This document shows, in pieces, positions 1 through 6,436 of a DNA stretch of 7,387 bases. A program made the position numbers and the translations under genes. The first letter of the stretch is position 1; every line of letters begins with the position of its first letter. The stretch is from Lentisphaeria bacterium (GTDB lineage Bacteria > Verrucomicrobiota > Lentisphaeria > Victivallales > UBA1829): positions 1 through 7,387 of the forward strand of contig DPDG01000080.1 in NCBI GenBank assembly GCA_003526375.1, given 5' to 3'. The notes beneath the pieces are model-generated. The model was given only the letters and a program-made list of their open reading frames with translations. It searched no databases and had not been told where the DNA came from.

Positions 1-7
1 CGTTAAT

Positions 8-37
8 TTGTCCAGCACAATAATTCTGAATTAAAAT
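8..37 (+). promoter_or_regulatory. Candidate sigma70-type promoter for the four-gene operon
   Basis: TTGTCC at 8-13 matches TTGACA at 4 of 6 positions, and TAAAAT at 32-37 matches TATAAT at 5 of 6. The spacer is 18 nt. Transcription would begin near position 44, giving a leader of about 16-28 nt before the first gene. The region is clearly more AT-rich than the rest of the window. The sequence starts only a few bases upstream, so upstream elements or an earlier gene of the same operon cannot be excluded. This is a visual match only. Confidence 0.35.
21..33. promoter_or_regulatory. 13-bp palindrome between -35 and -10, possible operator
   Basis: TAATTC-T-GAATTA is a perfect inverted repeat with 6-bp arms and a 1-nt centre. 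It ends inside the candidate -10 hexamer, where a bound repressor would block RNA polymerase. AT-rich palindromes of this length can occur by chance in leader DNA, and no regulator gene is in the window to pair it with. Confidence 0.25.
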
Positions 38-59
38 AAAACTCTCAACAAAAGGAAAT

Positions 60-578
60 ATGGATTTCATCATGAAAAAAATCCTGACAGCATTGTTTTG
101 CCTTACTGCGTCGATCTGTTTCTGCGCGGAAAATCTGATCGTCAATCCGAATGGAGAAAATGAGTTCAAAGGCTTCTGGAAATCGCCGCGCGCCGGAATC
201 GTTTCGGAAAACGGTGTGATCATCCTTTCCGGAATGCCGGAGTCGCAGAAGGACTCCGAAAACTTCACAAAACTCATGCAGGTGCTCAAACGGCCTCCGG
301 AGGAGCTTCAAAACAAAAAAATGATTCTGTCGTTCCAGATACGGCTTGCAAAGATCAGCGGGTCCCTGCAGATTGCAGTCCGCGAAGCATTCGGGAAAAG
401 CGCTCTCTACCACGGACGTACTTTCAAGCGTTATGACGGCGGTCAGGAGTGGCGGAAAATTTCCGTTCCGTTTACGACCCGCGCCAATACGTCCGCACTG
501 ATGTTCCATCTGAACGCCGGCTATCTTGCACCGGATGACAGAATTGAAATCAAAGATCTGCAACTTTCAGAACAATAA
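60..578 (+). CDS. Small exported jelly-roll protein, carbohydrate-binding-module-like
   Basis: This 172-residue protein opens with a Sec signal peptide: MKKI, a hydrophobic run (LTALFCLTASICFC), and likely cleavage just before the ENLIVNPNGE start of the mature chain. No lipobox is seen. The mature part has the outline of a CBM4/9-type beta-sandwich: an N-terminal NLIVNPNGE..FKGFW strand, a central SFQIRLAKISGSLQIAVRE block, a W-x-K-I-S-V-P-F strand, and a closing D-x-I-E-I-K-D-L-Q-L strand. No catalytic motif is visible, so a glycan-binding or enzyme-partner role is inferred. The start is ambiguous. ATG at 60 has AAAGGA only 3 nt upstream, while ATG at 72 (MKKILTALF, 168 aa) gives a cleaner signal peptide and has a weak GGA 7 nt upstream. 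It is the first gene of the operon, and its stop lies 9 nt before the DUF4838 gene, whose ribosome site overlaps this stop codon. The binding-module assignment is from fold pattern only. Confidence 0.88.
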   Translation: MDFIMKKILTALFCLTASICFCAENLIVNPNGENEFKGFWKSPRAGIVSENGVIILSGMPESQKDSENFTKLMQVLKRPPEELQNKKMILSFQIRLAKISGSLQIAVREAFGKSALYHGRTFKRYDGGQEWRKISVPFTTRANTSALMFHLNAGYLAPDDRIEIKDLQLSEQ

Positions 579-587
579 GGAGTCTCC

Positions 588-2915
588 ATGAAAAATTTTC
601 TGCTGCCCGTAATCCTGTTCTGCGCGTCACTCTGCTGCACAGCGCTGGAAATTGATCCCGCCAAAGCGGTAATCGTCGCTCCCGGATCAGAAAAACTCGC
701 CGCAGGCGAACTGCAGAAACATCTGAAACTCATCACCGGCGTGGAAATCCCGATTCAGGGCAAAGCGGACGGACAGTTCGCATTTACGCTCGGCAATCCT
801 CCGTCCGATGCCGGGCTCCAGCCGGAAGAAGCCCGCTGGCAAGTCTCCCGGAACGGGGTTCACATTTACGGAGGACCGCGAAACGGAACCGCGTTTGCCG
901 TTTACGATTTTCTTGAAAAACAGTTCAAGGTCCGCTGGATCGAACCCGGCGACCGCGGAATTTCCTATCCAGAGATGAAAATGCTCAAGCTGGAGGAGAC
1001 TTCGGGGCACTGGACGCCGGGACGGCTGGCACAGCGCCGGATACGGCATGAACTTTTCCCATACAACGGCTATCCATATGACATGCCCGGACAGTTCATC
1101 ATCGCCAATCGCGGCTACAACAGCAATCTGCCGAAGGAGATGCACCTCACGAAACAGGAATATGACGCAAAGCTCAAAGAGATCAGAATGTGGCATCTCA
1201 GGATGCGCATGGGCTCCGGGCTGTCGCTGAGTTACGGACACGCTTTCACAAACTGGTGGAAGAAATACGGCAAAACCCATCCGGAATACTTCTCGCTCAT
1301 CAACGGAAAGCGCGGACCGAAAAACGCAGGAATGCCGGATACCGTAAAGATGTGCGTCAGCAACCCGGAACTCCATAAGCAGATCGTCGAAGAATGGCGC
1401 AAGCGGAATATGCCGAAGTGCATCAACATCTGTGAAAACGACTGGGGCGGCTACTGCGAATGCCCTGAATGCCGCAAGCTGGACATGCCTCCCGCGCCGG
1501 GCGCGAAATGGGACGACGACCTGAGCGACCGTTACGTCTATTTTGCGAACAAGGTTCTGGAACTGGCATCGCGCCACCGCCCGGATGTCATTGCGACGGC
1601 TTATGCCTATGGCGTCTACAAGAATGCGCCGCGCCGCGAGAAAGTCAACCCTCAGCTGGTGCTCGGTTTCGTCCCGAGTAAGTTCGACCTCCCCGGTGCG
1701 GAAGCCAACTACCGCGCCTGGGCGGAAGCAGGGGCAAAACAGCTTTTCCTGCGTCCCAACGACCATCACGCCATCAGCATAGGACTTCCGACCGGGGGAG
1801 AAAAACAGCTTTTCAAAGCATTCAAGCTCGGCTTCAAATACGGCATCATAGGGACTGATTACGACAGTTCCCACAACTTCTGGCCCGCAGTCGGAATCGC
1901 GGACTTCATTCTCGCCCGCGCACATACGCATCCGGAGGACACTTTCGAGCAGCATGAGCAGGAATACTATGCAGGATTCGGCAAGGCGGCGGAAGAAGTC
2001 GGCGAGTATTACCGTTACTGGAGGCAGAACGTATGGGATAACCGGATTTACCCGGACCGCAAGGAAATTGCGAAACTCGGACTTTACGGAAATTATCAGC
2101 GCGGGCTCATGTGGAACATACACCGTTACTTCCGGCTTTCCGATTTCGATAAAACGGATGCAATTCTCGCGCGGGCGGCGGCAAAACAGCTTTCCGGGCA
2201 GGACCGCAGGCGTGTGGAGATGCTTCAACTGGCAAACCGTTATTTCCGGCTTTTCTTCCTGGCATGCACCGCAAAGCAGGAGGAAAAGCAGAAACAGGCG
2301 GCAAAGCTGCTGGAATTCCGCTGCAAACACCACAAAGACCTGATGTTCGACTGGAACCGGATGGCTACGCTGGAGGGCCGTTACGGAGATGTCGCGGGAA
2401 TCGCGAAAGCGGATCGGTTCCGCAGTTTCCACGGATATAAGAGCCTGCCGCTGAAATGGTTCTTCAGCCCGGACCCCGGGGATGCAGGAGTCAGAGAAAA
2501 GTGGGAGGCATTCCCCATCGGCAAAATCCGTTCCCTGTGGGAACCGGTTCTTACAAACGCCGGATGGGAAAAACAGAAGAATTCAGGAATGCATCCGAAA
2601 CTGCAGAAGCTGCTTGAAAATTATGACGGCTATGGATATTACGGACTTGATCTGCACATTCCCCCGGAATGGAAAGGACGGGAAATCGAAGTCTACTTCG
2701 GAGCGGTCGATGAATCCGCCTGGGTTTATCTCAACGGCCAGAAAACCGGAGAGCGGATCTTCCGCAAAGGCACGGAGGACTGGAAACATCCTTTCTCCAT
2801 TCCGATCACCCGGGCAATCGACTGGAGCAAACCGGTGCAGACGCTGGTCGTGCGCGTGCATGATTCCGGCGGAATGGGCGGCATCTGGCAGCCGTGTTAC
2901 CTGATCTGCCGTTGA
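588..2915 (+). CDS. Exported DUF4838 / GH20-like glycoside hydrolase
   Basis: The protein has 775 residues. Residues 1-19 are a Sec signal peptide with likely cleavage after CTA. Residues 21-115 resemble the alpha/beta domain that precedes GH20 and GH67 barrels (AAGELQKHLKLITG; NGTAFAVYDFLEKQF). Residues 145-440 carry DUF4838 hallmarks: HPEYFSLINGKRG (231-243), C256-V-S-NPE, the acidic loop E283-N-D285, and a Cys cluster C290, C292, C295. A helical region follows, and residues 635-772 form a galactose-binding-like beta-sandwich (AWVYLNGQKTGERIF). Some DUF4838 proteins belong to GH163, which includes endo-beta-N-acetylglucosaminidases acting on N-glycans, so hydrolysis of an N-acetylhexosamine-containing glycan is plausible. 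The actual substrate cannot be read from sequence. E283/D285 as catalytic residues is inference. The start is well supported by AAGGAG at 577-582 with a 5-nt spacer. The signal peptide indicates action outside the cytoplasm, probably with the small binding protein encoded just upstream. Confidence 0.96.
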   Translation: MKNFLLPVILFCASLCCTALEIDPAKAVIVAPGSEKLAAGELQKHLKLITGVEIPIQGKADGQFAFTLGNPPSDAGLQPEEARWQVSRNGVHIYGGPRNGTAFAVYDFLEKQFKVRWIEPGDRGISYPEMKMLKLEETSGHWTPGRLAQRRIRHELFPYNGYPYDMPGQFIIANRGYNSNLPKEMHLTKQEYDAKLKEIRMWHLRMRMGSGLSLSYGHAFTNWWKKYGKTHPEYFSLINGKRGPKNAGMPDTVKMCVSNPELHKQIVEEWRKRNMPKCINICENDWGGYCECPECRKLDMPPAPGAKWDDDLSDRYVYFANKVLELASRHRPDVIATAYAYGVYKNAPRREKVNPQLVLGFVPSKFDLPGAEANYRAWAEAGAKQLFLRPNDHHAISIGLPTGGEKQLFKAFKLGFKYGIIGTDYDSSHNFWPAVGIADFILARAHTHPEDTFEQHEQEYYAGFGKAAEEVGEYYRYWRQNVWDNRIYPDRKEIAKLGLYGNYQRGLMWNIHRYFRLSDFDKTDAILARAAAKQLSGQDRRRVEMLQLANRYFRLFFLACTAKQEEKQKQAAKLLEFRCKHHKDLMFDWNRMATLEGRYGDVAGIAKADRFRSFHGYKSLPLKWFFSPDPGDAGVREKWEAFPIGKIRSLWEPVLTNAGWEKQKNSGMHPKLQKLLENYDGYGYYGLDLHIPPEWKGREIEVYFGAVDESAWVYLNGQKTGERIFRKGTEDWKHPFSIPITRAIDWSKPVQTLVVRVHDSGGMGGIWQPCYLICR

Positions 2916-2938
2916 CAATAAAACATGGAGCAATGATT

Positions 2939-3745
2939 ATGTTGAAACATCGGAATCTGGAAGAACTTTACCGGAAAACGGAACGGACGATCGTAACCGC
3001 ACACCGCGGTTTTTCCGGGCGATACCCGGAAAATACGCTGACGGCAATGCGGGAGGCAGTCAGGGCGGGAGCGGATATTATCGAATTCGATCTCCGCCCC
3101 ACCGCCGACGGCATTCCCGTCCTGTTGCACGACCCGACATTGGACCGGACTTCCAACGCGCATGGCTGCCCGGAGGATTACACTCTGAAGGAACTGAAAA
3201 AATTCAATTTCTCCTATTTCCGTGGCGGGCATGAGACAGGAAAGCGCATGGAGGAGCCCGAATACCCGGAAATGCCGATCCCGACTTTCGAGGAGGTTTT
3301 GGCGGAACTGAAAAACGAGGTCTTCATGAATATCCAGCTGACCCGTCCGTCAGACCCGTTCCTGAAAACCATCTGCGATCTTTTCAAACAGTATGACATG
3401 TATGAAACCGCATATTTCGTCACGGACAACTATGACGACTCACTCCGGGTGCGCGCCATCGACCCGGAGATCGAAACCTGTCCGCGCAACAGGAGAATCA
3501 AGATGGATACGGCGGAACTGGAACGGCAGAAAAAATTCGGAACCAGAATCATTCAACCGGTCGCGGCGGACATCACGCCGGAATTCTGCCGGAAAGCGGA
3601 AGAACTCGGGCTCCATGCGAATATGTTCTGTTCCAATACGGACGAAGACAACCGTCGCTTCATTTCCTGGGGACTCCGCGGCATCATGACCGATTACACG
3701 GACATCCTGTTCGGAAGCATCAATGCAATGAAAGCAGGAAAGTAA
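2939..3745 (+). CDS. Glycerophosphodiester phosphodiesterase family protein with altered metal ligand
   Basis: The 268-residue protein has no signal peptide, so it is cytoplasmic. It is a single GDPD TIM barrel. HRGFSGRYPENT (22-33) gives the first catalytic His (H22) and R23. IIEFDLRPTADG (47-58) gives metal ligands E49 and D51. LLHDPTLDRTSN (62-73) gives the second catalytic His, H64. The chain closes with GLRGIMTDYTD (245-255). Canonical enzymes split glycerophosphodiesters into sn-glycerol 3-phosphate and an alcohol using a divalent metal. The usual third metal ligand, Glu in NIEIK, is here Gln (NIQLT, Q133), and the following Lys is Thr, so standard activity is uncertain. ATG 2939 was chosen because GGAG at 2927-2930 lies 8 nt upstream. 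ATG 2933 would leave only 2 nt, and a still longer reading from 2894 would overlap the previous gene. It lies 23 nt after the DUF4838 gene and 6 nt before the next gene, so co-transcription is likely. Family assignment is firm; substrate is not. Confidence 0.96.
   Translation: MLKHRNLEELYRKTERTIVTAHRGFSGRYPENTLTAMREAVRAGADIIEFDLRPTADGIPVLLHDPTLDRTSNAHGCPEDYTLKELKKFNFSYFRGGHETGKRMEEPEYPEMPIPTFEEVLAELKNEVFMNIQLTRPSDPFLKTICDLFKQYDMYETAYFVTDNYDDSLRVRAIDPEIETCPRNRRIKMDTAELERQKKFGTRIIQPVAADITPEFCRKAEELGLHANMFCSNTDEDNRRFISWGLRGIMTDYTDILFGSINAMKAGK
3011..3033 (+). repeat. Perfect 9-bp inverted repeat (hairpin) inside the GDPD gene
   Basis: TTTTCCGGG (3011-3019) and CCCGGAAAA (3025-3033) are exact reverse complements separated by CGATA. 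In mRNA this could form a 9-bp stem with a 5-nt loop about 70 nt after the start codon. It covers the codons for F25 to N32 of the catalytic HRG…PENT motif. No U-run follows on either strand, so it is not an intrinsic terminator. Confidence 0.8.
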
Positions 3746-3751
3746 GGAACC

Positions 3752-6358
3752 ATGCTCCCTGATTTTCCTTCTCCGCGCGGGCGCGAAGCGTGGCTGTTCC
3801 TTGAGGAACTGAAACAGCCTTTCGAATACCGGGTCCAATGGACAGCGGGTGCAGAACCCGGCAACCATGAACTTGATCTCCGGCAGGGCATCCGTTTCCA
3901 GCCGGAATTCCCTGATGCGGGTTCACTGGAAACCGTCAATCGCGTATTCCGGTCTTTTCTGGCAAAACTGCCGGAAGGCGGCTTTCCGGTCAGAACCCTG
4001 CAATGCGGGGAACTCTCCGGCGAAGATTACAGATTCCGCATCACGGAAAAGGAAATCTGCATCGAAGCCGGAGACGCGGAAGGAATCCGGCGCGGCATTT
4101 ATGCGTTCATCGATGAACTGCGGGGAAACCGGGGACCGTTTATGGAAAAGGGGGAACGGACGTTCCGGCATTGGCTCGGGAACAGAATTTCACGCTGTTT
4201 TTTCGGCCCGATCAAACGGGCGCCGTTCTTCCGCGACGAACTCATGGACGAAATGGATTATTATCCGGATGAATACCTCAACAGACTCGCCGGAGAAGGC
4301 GTCAACGGATTATGGCTGACGATCGCATTCCGCGACCTTTGCAGGACATCGTTCTGCCCTCCGTCTCCGGATCGGGAGAGACGCCTCGCAAAACTCCGGG
4401 ACACGGTAAGCCGCTGTCTGCGTTACGGAATCAGAACCTGGGCTTTCTGCATCGAACCCACAGGGCTCTTCCCCGGCGACATTCTGCTGGAAAAGCATCC
4501 GGAGCTGAAAGGCGCGCCGACATGGGACCGTTTCGCATTCTGCCCTTCCACGGAGTCGGGGCGGCAGTACATTTATGAGTCGGTCAAAGATCTTTTCACG
4601 CAGGTGCCGAAGCTCGGCGGAATCCTCAACATCAGTTACGGGGAGCGCCCGACCACCTGCCTGAGCAGCGCAAACGTAGTCAACGAATCTCCCGTCAAAT
4701 GCCCCCGCTGCGCAGCAGTTCCGAAATGGGAAATCCTGTTCCGCAGCCTGAGCGCCATGCGAAGCGGAATGCCGGAATCGGCACAGTTGATCAGCTGGCT
4801 CTACATGGCGCGTCCGACCAGCCGTTCCGAATGGGTGTTCCGGATTGCGGAACACACGCCGGAAAATGTGATCCTGCAATATAATCTGGAATCCAACGGC
4901 ACGAAAATGCAGCTGGGCAAACCGCGGAAAGGCGGAGATTACTGGCTCTCCTACACCGGGCCGTCGCAGGATTTCCGGGAAATCGCCGGACGGGCGGCAA
5001 AAACCGGAACCGCACTGTCCGCAAAAATCCAGGTCGGCTGTTCCCATGAAGTCGCGACCGTCCCGTTTGTCCCCGTCCCCGGACTTCTTTACAGGAAATA
5101 CCGGGAAATGAAGCTATGCGGCGTATCCTCCGTCATGCAGTGCTGGTATTTCGGCAACTATCCCGGACTCATGAACCGGGCCGCCGGAATGCTGGCGCGC
5201 GAAGACTTTGCAAATTCGGATGAGGATGATTTTCTGGTGCGCCTTGCCCGTCCGGAGTGGGGAGAAAAAGCCCCCGCAGTCGCCGCGGCATGGAAAATGC
5301 TCGGGGACGCCTATGAAAACTATCCTCTGGACAACATGATGCAATATTACGGCCCGATGCATTCGGGTGTGATATGGCCCCTGTTCCCGGAAATTGCGCT
5401 GAAACCGCTTGCTCCGACCTGGAAACCGGATTTCGGCTACAGCGGCGATGTGATCGGGGAATGCCTCGGCAACCATACTCTTGAAGAGGCTGTCATACTG
5501 ACCCGCAGGATGGCGGACGGCTGGGAAAAAGGGCTGAAACTCTGGCAATCCTGCGGCAGTCACCCGGATATCGGCGTGGCGGAGGCATTGTCGATCCAGT
5601 TCAGAAGCGCATCCGACATCCTGAATTTTTATCTTCTGCGGGAAAAGCTGATTGCGGGAATACGTCCGGCGACAACACTTGACGCGATGGAGGAAATCGT
5701 CCGGCGGGAAATCGGAAATTCGGAACGGCTGATCCCGTTATGCAAAGCGGACAGCCGGCTCGGTTTTCATTCGGAAGCGGAATCGCATCAATACGATCCC
5801 GATCGCCTGCATTGGAGAATATCGCAGTTGAAGAATCTGCTCCTGCATGATTTTCCGGCAATACGGAGGAACCATTGCATCCCCCGTTCCGCAGAAGTCC
5901 CGTCTTATCGCGGCGGCTGGATCGCCGTCGGCACCATGCGCTGGTGCGCCGAATGGAAACAGGACGGGCTGCACTTCCGTTTGCAATGCAGGGAAAATGC
6001 GGATTGCGAAACGGACAAGGTGTTGATCGCAACCCTGAACCGGCCGGCAACCGGTATGCCGTGGTTGATAGAAGCATTCTCCGACGGACGGAAAACCGAC
6101 AACCGGGGCGGCAGCGAAGTGCAGATATCCAGACGCCCCGGAGGCTGGGATGCCGAAGTGTTCCTGCCATGCTCCCGCCGGGCAGATGACCGGATGAAGC
6201 TCCCCTTCTATTTCCTGCTGATCCGGCAGAATCAGACCATCGGAAAGGAAGACAGGAACTACTGCTGGCCCCCAAGCCGTGTCGTTCCCCGGCTGCGTCT
6301 CAATTTCAGCATTTACTCACCGGAGAATTTCGGCTGTTTTCCGGAAAACAACGGATAA
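3752..6358 (+). CDS. Large cytoplasmic GH20/DUF4838-like TIM-barrel protein with CBM9/DOMON-like C-terminus
   Basis: The protein has 868 residues and no signal peptide or membrane segment, so it is predicted cytoplasmic. Residues 90-125 resemble the end of the alpha/beta domain before GH20/GH67 barrels (IEAGDAEGIRRGIYAFIDEL). Residues 140-470 look like a TIM barrel: YPDEYLNRLAGEGVNGLWL (171-189), HPELKG (249-254), FCPS (263-266), ISYGERPTTC with E298 (294-303), and CPRC (317-320). Residues 490-705 are helical (IQFRSASDILNFYLLREKL; DPDRLHWRISQLKNLL). Residues 722-855 have a CBM9/DOMON-like pattern (DGLHFRLQCREN; GGWDAEVFLPCSRR; FYFLLIRQNQ). A glycosidase acting on imported oligosaccharides is inferred; E298 is the best catalytic candidate, and the substrate is unknown. 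The start is forced: the in-frame stop of the GDPD gene is 6 nt upstream and the next Met is residue 131. The ribosome site AGGA (3745-3748) has a short 3-nt spacer. It is the last gene of the tight cluster. Confidence 0.95.
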   Translation: MLPDFPSPRGREAWLFLEELKQPFEYRVQWTAGAEPGNHELDLRQGIRFQPEFPDAGSLETVNRVFRSFLAKLPEGGFPVRTLQCGELSGEDYRFRITEKEICIEAGDAEGIRRGIYAFIDELRGNRGPFMEKGERTFRHWLGNRISRCFFGPIKRAPFFRDELMDEMDYYPDEYLNRLAGEGVNGLWLTIAFRDLCRTSFCPPSPDRERRLAKLRDTVSRCLRYGIRTWAFCIEPTGLFPGDILLEKHPELKGAPTWDRFAFCPSTESGRQYIYESVKDLFTQVPKLGGILNISYGERPTTCLSSANVVNESPVKCPRCAAVPKWEILFRSLSAMRSGMPESAQLISWLYMARPTSRSEWVFRIAEHTPENVILQYNLESNGTKMQLGKPRKGGDYWLSYTGPSQDFREIAGRAAKTGTALSAKIQVGCSHEVATVPFVPVPGLLYRKYREMKLCGVSSVMQCWYFGNYPGLMNRAAGMLAREDFANSDEDDFLVRLARPEWGEKAPAVAAAWKMLGDAYENYPLDNMMQYYGPMHSGVIWPLFPEIALKPLAPTWKPDFGYSGDVIGECLGNHTLEEAVILTRRMADGWEKGLKLWQSCGSHPDIGVAEALSIQFRSASDILNFYLLREKLIAGIRPATTLDAMEEIVRREIGNSERLIPLCKADSRLGFHSEAESHQYDPDRLHWRISQLKNLLLHDFPAIRRNHCIPRSAEVPSYRGGWIAVGTMRWCAEWKQDGLHFRLQCRENADCETDKVLIATLNRPATGMPWLIEAFSDGRKTDNRGGSEVQISRRPGGWDAEVFLPCSRRADDRMKLPFYFLLIRQNQTIGKEDRNYCWPPSRVVPRLRLNFSIYSPENFGCFPENNG
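6335..6350. repeat. 16-bp perfect palindrome at the 3' end of the large hydrolase gene
   Basis: TGTTTTCC is followed directly by its reverse complement GGAAAACA. The perfect symmetry with a central CG dyad is the shape of a LacI-family operator. In RNA it would give only a weak A/U-rich 6-bp stem. It sits in the last codons of the hydrolase gene and about 87 bp before the next start codon, so it could act on the promoter of the following gene. Confidence 0.6.
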
Positions 6359-6360
6359 AA

Positions 6361-6388
6361 GCACCGGACAAGGTTGCAAAACATTTTT
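6361..6388 (+). terminator. Weak intrinsic-terminator-like structure after the operon
   Basis: GCACC (6361-6365) can pair with GGTTGC (6372-6377), giving a 5-bp stem with one bulged base and a 6-nt loop. The stem is followed six bases later by TTTTT (6384-6388). The stem is short and the T-run is displaced, so termination would be inefficient at best. It is listed because it falls just after the stop codon and before a gene that seems to have its own leader. Confidence 0.2.
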
Positions 6389-6396
6389 CAGGGAGC

Positions 6397-6411
6397 TACC
6401 TTATACAGGTA
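6397..6411. promoter_or_regulatory. 15-bp inverted repeat in the leader of the last gene, possible operator
   Basis: TACCT-TATAC-AGGTA has perfect 5-bp arms. It lies 25 nt before the start codon in the 78-nt gap. A TTGCAA at 6374-6379 could be a -35, but the best -10 candidates (TACCTT with a 17-nt spacer, TATACA with a 22-nt spacer) are poor, so no promoter is called. Confidence 0.25.
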
Positions 6412-6423
6412 AGAACCATCTGA

Positions 6424-6436
6424 CAGGAGGCTCCTG
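6424..6436 (+). promoter_or_regulatory. Strong ribosome binding site embedded in a 13-bp palindrome
   Basis: CAGGAG-G-CTCCTG is an exact inverted repeat that contains a full AGGAGG Shine-Dalgarno (6425-6430) with a 6-nt spacer to ATG 6437. Upstream CATC (6417-6420) can also pair with GATG (6436-6439), which includes the start codon. The ribosome site fixes the start. The self-complementarity could partly hide the site in mRNA. Confidence 0.6.

Noticed and set aside
687..2432. Very long antisense open frame (581 codons) opposite the DUF4838 gene
   Set aside because: It lies entirely within a strongly supported gene. Its translation has no recognisable domain and is rich in Val/Phe/Arg/Cys, as expected for a complement of GC-biased codons. 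It has no clear ribosome site.
2541..2550. GAACCGGTTC palindrome inside the DUF4838 gene
   Set aside because: At ten bases, in a CCGG-rich coding sequence, it is unremarkable. There is no promoter context.
2894..2938. Longer N-terminus for the GDPD protein starting at 2894 (MLPDLPLTIKHGA…)
   Set aside because: It would overlap the end of the DUF4838 gene by 22 nt, has no ribosome site, and adds residues outside the GDPD fold. GGAG 8 nt before ATG 2939 fits better.
3743..3754. Possible translational readthrough fusing the GDPD and large hydrolase (same frame, TAA GGA ACC ATG)
   Set aside because: Same-frame adjacency also occurs at the first junction (576-590) and is expected by chance a third of the time. 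A plain TAA stop with a ribosome site overlapping it indicates normal re-initiation.
4310..5047. Antisense open frame of 245 codons opposite the large hydrolase
   Set aside because: It is contained in a well-supported gene, with no ribosome site and no domain pattern.
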